Assembly (NCBI RefSeq): GCF_010671925.1
Contig: NZ_JAAHIH010000005.1
Location: 1 to 64,000, forward strand
Direction of reading: 5' to 3'
Source: Moorena sp. SIOASIH
Lineage (GTDB): Bacteria > Cyanobacteriota > Cyanobacteriia > Cyanobacteriales > Coleofasciculaceae
Length of the DNA: 64,000 nucleotides
Part shown: one piece after another, positions 28,501 through 36,900 of the stretch
Position numbering within the stretch: the first letter of the stretch is position 1
How the letters are laid out: each line of letters opens with the position of its first letter
Notes under the pieces: model-generated
The model's database searches: none
The model's input: the letters and a program-made list of their open reading frames with translations, nothing else
What the model was told of the DNA's origin: nothing
Translations under genes and position numbers: made by a program

Positions 28501-29742
28501 TACTGAACGCTCCACACCTATTCCCACCAGCACTTCTGGCCCCACTCCCAAACTTTGCAGATGACGTGCTAGTTGGTTGGCTCGCTGATTCAATTGCTGA
28601 TAGGTTAACTGCTCATCTTCAAACACCACAGCCACAGCATCCGGTGTTTTCTCTACCTGCTCTTCAAACAACTGATGGATACATTGGTCTTGAGGATATT
28701 CTTTCTCCGTATCATTCCACTCCACCAACAACTGATGTCGCTCTGCTTGACTCAACAAGGGTAATTCAGCTACAGATTGTTGTGGATTCTCTACACACCC
28801 TGACAGCAAGTTCTGAAAATGACCAGCCATGCGCTCAATCGTTGCGCCATCAAACAAGTCGGTGTTGTACTTAAACGTTCCTTCTACAGATGAACTTCCC
28901 TCCACCATGTCGAGAGCCAAATCAAACAAGCCTTCTTGCAAAGGTATCTTGCCAGGTTTTAGCTTTAATTTTTCCTGAGCAGTATCAGCTTCTGTTTCAT
29001 TCCTCAACAATCTCTGTACAGCATGGGATTGTTGATCTGGTTCTAGATTAAAAGAGACCTGAAAAATAGGTGCATAACTAGGATCCCTTTGGGGCTGTAA
29101 TTTGTTTACGAGTAAAGCGAATGGGTAATCTTGATGAGTTATGGCTTCGAGTACAGTTTTATGAACTTGGTCTAAAAATCCCTCAAAAGTAGGATTTCCT
29201 GATAAATCTGCCCTCATCACAACTGGATTAACAAAGTAGCCCACAATATTCGCCAACTCAGGTTTACTTCTGCCTAAAAGAAGGGAACCAACTAAAATAT
29301 CTGGCTCAGAAGTGTAACGATATAGCAGGATATCAAAGGTAGCCAACAAGACACTGTAAAGCGTTGTTTCCTGTTTTTGAGCTATGATATTCAGTTTTTG
29401 CGTTAGGTTTGCTGATAATCTAAAACTATAGGAATAACTGTTATCCGTTTGTACTGGTGGTCGTGGTCTGTCCGTGGGCAAATTTAGTACAGGTAAATCT
29501 CCAGTCAGTTTTCGGTGCCAATAATTCCAGTGTTTTTCCCCTTGAGCGCTGGCGGCCATTTGTTTCTGCCAATGGATGTAATCTCTTAGTAATTGTAAAA
29601 TTTCAGTTTTATATTGTTTCAGTTGAGCTAACACTGAGTTGATTGGCTCATATTTGGGTGCGTGGTAGCGTATTTCTTCCTCTTGAACCCATAATTTCCA
29701 ACCTTTGATTGAAAGCTCTCTTAAAAAATCAACTAAATTCAT
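25525..29742 (-). CDS. Truncated NRPS: TubC docking - partial C - A - PCP - C
   Basis: 1405 residues. Residues 1-55 resemble a TubC-type N-terminal docking domain (MNLVDFLRELSIKGWKLWVQ). Residues about 60-330 are only the C-terminal half of a condensation domain; the HHxxxDG half is absent. A complete adenylation domain follows (about 345-830; YTSGSTGQPKG near 500, NLYGPTE, GRIDNQVKIRGFRIE), then a PCP with Ser895 in GGHSLL, and a second condensation domain (about 940-1400) with intact HHIIFDG at 1087-1093. The protein ends right after this C domain (LLGNCQN). By hand alignment the A-domain pocket reads about D-G-K-D-L-A-L-V-D-K, closest to Glu/Gln-type codes I remember. AGGAG lies six bases before the ATG. 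It looks like an excised piece of a larger assembly line. Confidence 0.92.
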   Translation of the reverse strand: MNLVDFLRELSIKGWKLWVQEEEIRYHAPKYEPINSVLAQLKQYKTEILQLLRDYIHWQKQMAASAQGEKHWNYWHRKLTGDLPVLNLPTDRPRPPVQTDNSYSYSFRLSANLTQKLNIIAQKQETTLYSVLLATFDILLYRYTSEPDILVGSLLLGRSKPELANIVGYFVNPVVMRADLSGNPTFEGFLDQVHKTVLEAITHQDYPFALLVNKLQPQRDPSYAPIFQVSFNLEPDQQSHAVQRLLRNETEADTAQEKLKLKPGKIPLQEGLFDLALDMVEGSSSVEGTFKYNTDLFDGATIERMAGHFQNLLSGCVENPQQSVAELPLLSQAERHQLLVEWNDTEKEYPQDQCIHQLFEEQVEKTPDAVAVVFEDEQLTYQQLNQRANQLARHLQSLGVGPEVLVGIGVERSVGMVVGLLGILKAGGAYVPLDPNYPAERLSYMLSDSGVEVLVTQQSLLESWPGNRAKVICLDHDWGFIEQYSGENLDVEIFSDNLAYVIYTSGSTGQPKGVAIVHRSVVNFSEGLHQTIYQEIPNSPLRVSLNGSLSFDGSVKQFVQLLHGYTVDIVPTMVRFDGDALLSYLQHHRIDVFDCTPSQLELLVSAGLLSGDNVPKYILVAGEKVTLDLWQALSQRRDLNFFNLYGPTECTVDTTVCPLRICHHKQLIGRPIANTQIYILDSNLQPVPIGVPGEIYIGGDGLARGYLNRPELTAEKFISNPFSDYGEKLYKTGDFARYLPDGNLEFLGRIDNQVKIRGFRIELGEIESVINTHPQIQKAVVIAREDNPGNKRLVAYVVNGEKSISISQLRGFVKQKLPEYMVPNAFVTLDTLPLTPNGKVDRRALPVPDGAISREIEYVAPSTPTQEIIANIFADVLKVKNVGIKDNFFELGGHSLLATQLTSRLKQAFSVDIPLRVIFESPNVAQLEQALTQQHTASSLLNLPPIQPRGKIFPIPLSFAQERLWLHGRIEGERDLHTICFFARLKGNLDINALQQALSEIVRRHEVLRTNFKSEDGKLVQIIHPEADIKIHVVDLQQLEGRECKKTLRQHIQQQGTTPFNLESSPLIKCSLLKLDVAESVLLMPIHHIIFDGWSRNLFNQELCSLYQAFIQGEPSLLSELTIQYADFALWQRQFMSPSVLKNQLNYWKQQLDGAPALLPMPIDRPRPKVKTYNGDLYKSCLNSNLTQKLKTLAKKTNTTLFMILYGALATLLYRYSGQSDILISTLVANRNYSDTESLIGLFQNVLLLRAFLEDELTFEKLLVQVKETTLTAYENQDIPFEQVMKALQVKNYSLDYASMLQVMLILQNMPMDKLAIPGIKISPFRKEYETSLLDLTLFITEVEQELRCEWEYNTDLFNESTIERMTSHFQNLLSGIVENSQVSVSELPLLSKAQRHQLLGNCQN

Positions 29743-29760
29743 AGCACTCCTTCAATAAAA

Positions 29761-29955
29761 TCAACGGACATCCACTATTTCAATTAAGTCTTTGACATTA
29801 TCCCACAGTAAGCGTGGGGTCAACTTCTCATTTTTTAGATAACGGTTGATTTTATCATGGCTAATCTGCTCTAAATGTTCTGCTAAGGTGAGAGTATAAT
29901 TGAGGTGGCTACTTAATAAGTATTGACAATAGTTAAGTTTAGTAAATTTCATCAC
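29761..29955 (-). pseudogene. N-terminal fragment of an IS701-like transposase
   Basis: 64 codons (MMKFTKLNYCQYLLSSHLNY, then LEQISHDKINRYLKNEKLTP) match my memory of the start of a cyanobacterial IS701-like transposase, which continues RLLWDNVKDL and then a DDTVLDK catalytic stretch in full-length copies. Here the frame ends after DNVKDLIEIVDVR and the DDE domain is missing. The fragment is orientated inward from the right inverted repeat (30102-30123), at the distance expected for the start of an IS gene. The NRPS start codon is 18 bases beyond its stop. Confidence 0.75.
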
Positions 29956-30060
29956 TAACTGAATTTTTTAAAGCACCCTCCTCTGATTTGATCAGAAAAA
30001 TTAAAAAACGAACGACCATTAATTACTATTACTAATCTGAAAAAGGGCTGATCACAGACG

Positions 30061-30096
30061 TAGCTTACTATAGTACTAAAGTACTATAGTAAGCTA
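30061..30096. repeat. Perfect 17-bp palindrome inside the right end of the NRPS unit
   Basis: TAGCTTACTATAGTACT (30061-30077), AA, then its exact inverse (30080-30096). It is just inside the terminal repeat and contains the same AGTACT core as the 21-bp array at 12.05 kb. Confidence 0.85.
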
Positions 30097-30130
30097 TCCA
30101 CTGTGCCAGTTGCGTAAGTCCTGTAGAAAT

Positions 30131-30549
30131 TTGACACTCCCCGGCCTAAAGGCGCGGGGATTCCTAGATCAACGAGCCGCCTTAAACCATGGAGTTCTCA
30201 TCTTTGACGCCGCCAAAAACAAGACAATACTCAACCGAGAATCCGTCAAGACTAAATTCCTAGTTAATTCACCATAGACCCAGAGGGCAGTTCTCGCATG
30301 GGGCGTTTAACTACTCTTTGGAAGTGCCTTAAAAAGTCTGTTTCTCTTCCTTTCGTTTGGTTCCGGTGTGCCCCACCGTACCGTTTTTTTCTCAAAGTGT
30401 GATTCTTCTGGGTTCACACATCAACTGTTAATTGATGATTGGGTTTTTAAGGAGGAGATTCCCTACCCTCCGGGCATTACTACTTTAAGGCCGATAAGTT
30501 ACGGGTCTCTCTCCCGGCTCAGCCTACGGTTTTTCAGCCTGTACCCTAT
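30131..30549 (-). ncRNA. Structured RNA of the 455-bp element, copy 1
   Basis: Four helices differ from copy 2 by paired changes: GCC/GGC (30144-30146 with 30151-30153; GTC/GAC in copy 2), CATCAA/TTGATG (30419-30424 with 30432-30437; CGTCAA/TTGACG), GGAGG/CCTCC (30451-30455 with 30467-30471; AGAGG/CCTCT) and CGGG/CCCG (30502-30505 with 30513-30516; CGGA/TCCG). A strong promoter sits at the left end. Transcript limits are estimated from the promoter and the end hairpin. Confidence 0.6.
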
Positions 30550-30555
30550 ATTTTA

Positions 30556-30584
30556 ATTATAACCTGGCGCTAGATAAGCGTCAA
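30556..30584 (-). promoter_or_regulatory. Near-consensus sigma70 promoter of element copy 1
   Basis: On the minus strand TTGACG (30584-30579), 17 bases, then TATAAT (30561-30556). It faces through the element toward the NRPS gene. The spacer contains TGGCGCTA, a one-mismatch form of the TAGCGCTA palindrome found upstream of the HTH gene at 44.2 kb. Confidence 0.75.
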
Positions 30585-30652
30585 CTTAAAAGCCGTCCTA
30601 GAAGGACGGGGCTTTAGACCCATTTTTTTGGTAAAACAGTTAATCGGTTAAT

Positions 30653-30773
30653 GGGAGTCGGGAGTCGGGAGTCGGGAGTCGGGAGTCGGGAGTCGGGAGT
30701 CGGGAGTCGGGAGTCGGGAGTCGGGAGTCGGGAGTCGGGAGTCGGGAGTCGGGAGTCGGGAGTCGGGAGTCGG
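30653..30773. repeat. GGGAGTC heptamer tract, about 17 copies
   Basis: A nearly perfect tandem of GGGAGTC fills most of the gap between the 455-bp element and the next kinase gene. It is of the STRR heptamer type. The remaining 30774-30933 holds GCAATAGGCATGCTAGCAAT and GACTTGAGACTT repeats. Confidence 0.9.
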
Positions 30774-30933
30774 CAATAGGCATGCTAGCAATGCTAACTT
30801 CGTTCCTTCAGACTTCTGACTTGAGACTTGAGACTTCTAATGTTACCTAGTCTGGAGGAACAGGGAAATCTATAAAGTGAGTCCTGTTGAATTGGTCCCA
30901 TTGGCCCTATACCCTCACCTAGGTATGTCACCC

Positions 30934-33900
30934 ATGAACACAACTCCTCCCAACATTAAAGGCTATTGCATCACTGACCTGGTCTACCATGGGTCGAGAA
31001 CCGTAGTTTATCGTGGCACTAGGAACAATGACCACACACCAGTAGTACTCAAACTGCTCAATAATCCTTATCCCAGCTTCCAGGAACTTGTCCAGTTCCG
31101 CAATCAGTACACCATTGCCAAAAATCTTGACCATCCCGGAATTATCCAAATCTATAGCTTGGAGTCCTACCAAAATACGTTGGTATTGGTGATGGAAGAC
31201 TTTGGTGGCATCTCCCTGGAAGAGTATACCACTGATAGTTTGCACCAAAGACCGATAACGGATGATGTAGAGCATCCCGGTATGCTCACTGAGCAGTCAC
31301 TTCAGGAATTTCTCGACATTGCCATCCAAATCGCCTCCATCCTGGACGGACTCTATCGCCACCGAGTCATCCACAAAGACATCAAGCCTAGCAATATCCT
31401 GATTAATCCCACTACCAGTCAAGTCAAATTCATCGACTTCAGTATTGCCTCCCTACTCCCGAAAGAAAGCCAAATCCTGACTAGTCCTAACTGCCTCGAA
31501 GGTACCCTGGCTTACCTGTCTCCGGAACAAACCGGACGGATGAATCGCGGAATTGACTACCGCAGTGACTTTTATTCGACGGGGATAACCTTCTACAAGC
31601 TGCTCACCACAGAGTTACCCTTTAGCACTAGTGACCCCATGGAGTTGGTTCACTGTCATATTGCTAAACAACCAGTAGCTCCACACCAGCGTAACCGAGC
31701 TATTCCCCCACTCCTGTCGGAAATTATCAGTAAACTGATGGCTAAAAATGCTGAAGACCGTTATCAGAGTGCTTTGGGACTCAAGTATGACCTAGAACAG
31801 TGTGCGGAACATTGGGACAGATTGGGCGCGTACGCTGACATTAAGTTGGGTAGTCGAGATATTTGCGATCGCTTCGTCATTCCGGAAAAACTCTACGGGC
31901 GTCAAGCCGAAGTCGAGACCTTACTCTCTGCCTTTGAGCGAGTTACTCAAGGAACAACAGAAATGATTCTGGTAGCGGGCTTTTCCGGGATTGGTAAAAC
32001 CGCTGTGGTCAATGAAGTCCACAAACCGATTGTGCGGCAGCGGGGTTATTTCATCCAAGGTAAGTTTGACCAGTTCCAGCGTAATATTCCCTTTAGTGCC
32101 ATAGTCCAAGCACTGCGGGACTTGATGGAGCAATTACTCACCGAAACTGATGCCCAACTGCAGCAGTGGAAAGCACAAATTCTGTCTGCTGTGGGTGAGA
32201 ATGGTCAAGTGATGGTGGATGTGATTCCAGAATTAGAAAGCATTATCGGTAAACAGCCTCCTGCTCCGGAACTGTCTGGTACGGCGGCTCAAAATCGGTT
32301 TAATTTGCTCTTTAGTAAATTTATCCAAGTTTTCACCACCAAGGAACATCCCCTGGTGATTTTCCTCGATGACTTGCAGTGGGCAGATTCGGCTTCGATA
32401 AAGTTGCTGCAATTGTTGATGGCAGAAACTAATATTTCCTATCTGCTGCTAATTGGTGCTTATCGAGATAATGAAGTAAATCCTACTCATCCGTTGATGC
32501 TAAAGTTGTCCGAGATGGCGAAAGTGGGCGTTTCACTCAATACCATTACCCTTGAACCCCTGAGTAAATCTGACTTAAACCATCTGATTGCGGATACCCT
32601 GACTTGTGGGATAGAACTGGCGGAACCCCTCACCGAATTAGTCGCTCAGAAAACCAAAGGAAATCCGTTTTTTGCGACCCAATTCCTGAAATCCCTCCAT
32701 CACGACCGATTAATCACCTTTAATTTTGAGCAAGGGTATTGGCAATGTGACATCGCTGAAATTAGACGCTTGGCTCTGACGGATGACGTGGTTGAATTTA
32801 TGGCACTTCAGTTACATAAATTGCCAAAAGAAACTCAGGATGTCTTAAAACTAGCGGCTTGTATTGGCCACCAATTTGATTTAGATACCCTGGCCATTAT
32901 CCATGATAAATCTCCAACCGATACGGCAACTTCTTTATGGAAATCTCTGCAAGAAGGGTTGGTGTTACCCACCACAGAAATTTACAAATTCTTCACTGTT
33001 AATAGTAATTCCCTATCGAGCACTGAAGCAAAATTATCCCAAAGCTCAATCCCCCTATGGGCTACGCCCACGCTACGGGAAAACCAATCCCCAAGTTACA
33101 AGTTTTTACATGACCGAGTCCAGCAAGCGGCTTATTTTCTGATTCCGGAAGACCAGAAACAGTTAACCCACCTGACGATTGGGCAACTGCTGTTGAAAAA
33201 TATCCCCACAGCAGAACGAGAAGAAAAGATTTTTGATATTGTCAACCAGTTAAATTATGGTCTGGAGTTAATCACCGAGCAAGCACAGCGAGATGAATTA
33301 GCTCAATTAAATCGTATTGCTGGAGAAAAAGCCAAGGGAGCCACGGCCTATGGGGCGGCTTTTAACTATTTAACCGTAGGTCTGGAACTGCTAGGGGAAA
33401 ATAGCTGGCAACGTCAGTATGATCTCAGCCTAGCTCTATATCAAGCTGCTGCCGAGGCCGCATACCTCAATACCGACTTTGAGCAGATGGAGCAAATGCT
33501 TGAGGTGGTGTTGGCACAAGGGAAAACACTACTGGACAAAATCACCGCCTATGAAGTCTCGATTGACGCCTATAAAGCCCAAAACCAGGGTGAGCAAGCC
33601 ATTACCACCGGGCTGCAAGTGCTGAAGTTATTGGGGATAGAACTCCCCCAACAGCCCAGTCAAGAGGATATTGAGCTGGCACTACACCAGACACAGTCAG
33701 CTTTAGAGGGTAAAGAGATTGAGGAGTTAATGGATTTGCCGGTGATGACGGCACCGGAAAAACTAGCGGCGATGACTATTCTCTCGCGACTCGGAAAAAT
33801 TGCTTATCTGACCATACCTGTACTGTTTCCGTTAATGGTTTTGAAACAGGTCAATCTCTCCCTGCAAAATGGCAATTGTCCTGTGTCTGTTGTGTGCTAT

Positions 33901-36900
33901 ACACATTACGGCATCCTGCTCTGGCACTTCTGTGGAGATATCGATGGCAACTATCGCTTCGGTCAACTGGCTCTGAAGTTATTAGCACGCTTTAATGACA
34001 AACAGCTTAAATGTATAGTACTGTTTGTGGTCAATATCACCATAAAGCCCTGGAAAGTGCATCTGAAAGAAACATTAACCCCTTTGGTAGAAGCTTACTC
34101 TGTAGGGGTAGAAACTGGAGATTTTGACGACTCTGCCTTCTCTGCCTATATGTACTTAGAACATTCCTTTTGGCTCGGTAAGCAGCTAGCTGAGCTTGAC
34201 CAGAGCTGTGCCAACTATCATCAAGGGATTGATCAACTCAAGCAAGATATCCCACATCAGCTTAGTGCCATCACCTGGCAAGGGGTCTTAAACTTACTAG
34301 GACAAGCTGAAAATTATTGCTGTTTAAGGGGTGAAGTCTACGACGAACTCCTCATGCTCCCACTCCACAAGAAGTTCAATAACGTCAGGGCACTTTACAC
34401 CCTATACCTAAATAAATTATTTCTGTGTTATCTATTTCAGGATTATCCGCAAGCTTGGCAACAAGCCACCATTACCGAAAATTATTTAGATGGAGTAGCA
34501 GGCCTTTTCGTTTTTTCGCTTTTCTATTGGTACGATTCTCTGACTCGCTTAGCTCTCTATCCTGAACAAAATCACACTCAACAACAACAAAGTTTAGATA
34601 AAATCGCCCACAATCAAGACAAGATTAAAACATGGGCAGACCATGCCCCGATGAATTATTTGCACAAATTTTATTTAGTCGAAGCCGAGCGCTATCGTGT
34701 TTTGAGTCAAAAGCTGGAAGCCATAGAGTATTATGACCGCGCTATTGCTGGAGCAAAGGAAAACCAATACATTCAAGAGGAAGCCCTGGGTAATGAACTT
34801 GCTGCCAAATTCTACTGGGAGTGGGGTAAAGAAACCATTGCCCAAGCCTACCTCACTCGTGCCTACTATGGCTATAGTCACTGGGGAGCAAAAGCTAAGG
34901 TGGAGGATTTGGAAATTCGTTATCCCCAATTTCTCGGTTCCATTCTTAGCCAGAAAACTATCAATATCAGCACAGCAGAGACGATCACCAACCTCACCAC
35001 TCAAGGGGTTAATAGCACAACTACAAACGCTTCCACTGCTTTGGATTTGGCTACAGTTATCAAAGCCTCCCAGGCTCTATCTGGGGAAATCCAGTTAGAT
35101 CAGTTGCTCTCTACTTTGATGCAAGTGGTGATGGAAAATGCCGGGGCTGACAAATGTGCTCTAATTTTGGTAAAAGGTGACCAGTTAGTGATCGAGGCTA
35201 TGGAAACTGCTAATCAACTCGCTTTAGTGGAATCTATACCAGTGGAAGAAAGCCAAGATATTCCCCAAAGTGCGATCAATTATGTCAAGCGGAAATTGGA
35301 AACCTTAGTTATCAATGATATCACGGTTGAGACTATCCTAGCGGCTGACCCCTATTTTATCCGTCAGCAACCCCGGAGTCTGATGTGTACTCCTATCATC
35401 AATCAAGGTCAACTAATTGGCTTACTTTATCTAGAAAATAATCTCACCACTGGAGCCTTTACACCAGACCGATTAGAAATCTTAAATCTGCTGACTTCTC
35501 AAGCTGCTATTTCTATAGAAAACTCCCTATTGTATCGCCAATTAGAAGACTATTCCCACACCCTAGAACAAAAAGTAGAAGAACGCACCGCCCAACTAGC
35601 TGAGTCTAATCAACAACTGAAAACTGCTAAACAAAAAGCCGATGCTGCTAACCAAGCTAAAAGCGAATTCCTCTCCAATATGAGCCATGAATTGCGTACT
35701 CCTCTCAATGGTATCCTCGGCTATGCTCAAATCCTGAAGCGGAACCGAGACCTAGGCACCAGGGAAATTGATGGTTTAACGATTATTGAGCAAAGCGGCA
35801 ACCATTTGTTAACTCTAATCAACGATATTTTAGACCTATCCAAAATCGAAGCCCGCAAAATGGAACTCTACCCCAGGGATTTACACCTCCAAACCTTCCT
35901 CGAAAGTGTGGTAGGTATTATCCGCATGCGTGCCTTGGAAAAAGATATTGTATTCCAATATAACCCTGAGGATAACTTACCTCATAGCATTAAAGCTGAC
36001 GAGAAACGACTGCGACAGGTACTGCTGAATTTATTAGGTAATGCTGTTAAATTCACCGACACTGGTCAAGTAACATTAAAGGTTAAGGTGATTAGGGCGT
36101 GTTTTCAAAGTTTTCCGCAAGATTTAGATCCCCCCCAGCCCCCCGCGCGGAAGGGGGAGCCATACTCAAAGTCCCCCTTTTTTAAGGGGGATAATGGGGG
36201 ATCTCCGAGTTTGAAGACACGCCCTAGTCTCGACCAACCTCAAAAGACAACACTTCGTTTTCAAGTGATTGATACCGGTGTCGGCATCACCCCCGAACAG
36301 TTAGAGAAAATTTTCCAACCCTTTGAACAAGTGGGAGATACGCAAAGGCGTGCTGCTGGCACTGGTTTAGGTTTAGCGATAACGAAGCAGTTGGTAGAGC
36401 TAATGGGAGCAAAGCTGCAAGTCACAAGCGAACTTGGTTATGGCTCTACCTTCTGGTTTGATGTTACCTTCCCACTGGTAGAAACATACCAACCACAGCA
36501 GCAACAGAGCCTGGGGCAAATTGTTGGTTATATTGGCTCTCGGCGCAAGGTATTAATCGCGGAAGACAAAGCAGCAAATCGGGCTGTGTTGCAGAACATG
36601 CTGGAGCCGTTGGGCTTTGAAGTCGTGATGGCAGAAAATGGCCAGGAGGAAATCGAACTGGCTCAACAGCTGCAACCTGACCTGATATTGACCGACTTAG
36701 TCATGCCGGTCAAAACTGGCTTTGAAGCGATCGCAGAACTGAGAAACCTACCTCAAATGCAGGATATACCAATTATTGTGGTGTCCGCTAGCGTGTTAGA
36801 CACCGACCTTGAGAAAAGTAAGCTTGTGGGCTGTCAAGGCTTTTTGTCCAAACCCGTGGATGAGCAACAGTTGCTGAAATTGTTGGGAGAGTATTTGCAA

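Larger units (their letters stand above)
25246..30123. mobile_element. 4.9-kb transposon-like unit carrying an NRPS gene
   Basis: The 22-bp sequence beginning CAGGACTTACGCAACTGG (25246-25267) occurs as an exact inverse at 30102-30123. The flanks are the direct repeat TAGAA (25241-25245 and 30124-30128). Joining the flanks gives GTATCTAGAA-ATTTGA, i.e. KYLEI-stop, the same residues as in the paralogous kinase. So the whole segment appears to have entered the kinase gene in one event. Inside are the NRPS gene (25525-29742), a transposase N-terminal fragment reading from the right end (29761-29955) and a 17-bp palindrome (30061-30096). With the transposase truncated, the unit would need an external transposase. 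Confidence 0.85.
30131..30617 (-). mobile_element. Non-coding IS605-like (PATE-type) element, copy 1
   Basis: 455 bp (30131-30585) align along the whole length with 53317-53772. The ends look like those of cyanobacterial IS200/IS605 tnpB elements: the right end carries the CCCCG-GCC-TAAA-GGC-G-CGGGG hairpin (30139-30159); this copy also has a left hairpin CCGTCCT-AGA-AGGACGG (30593-30609). No tnpB or tnpA frame is present, so both copies share the same coding-free state and must be moved in trans. It lies immediately past the NRPS unit and supplies the TGA that would end kinase 1 after excision. Confidence 0.75.
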
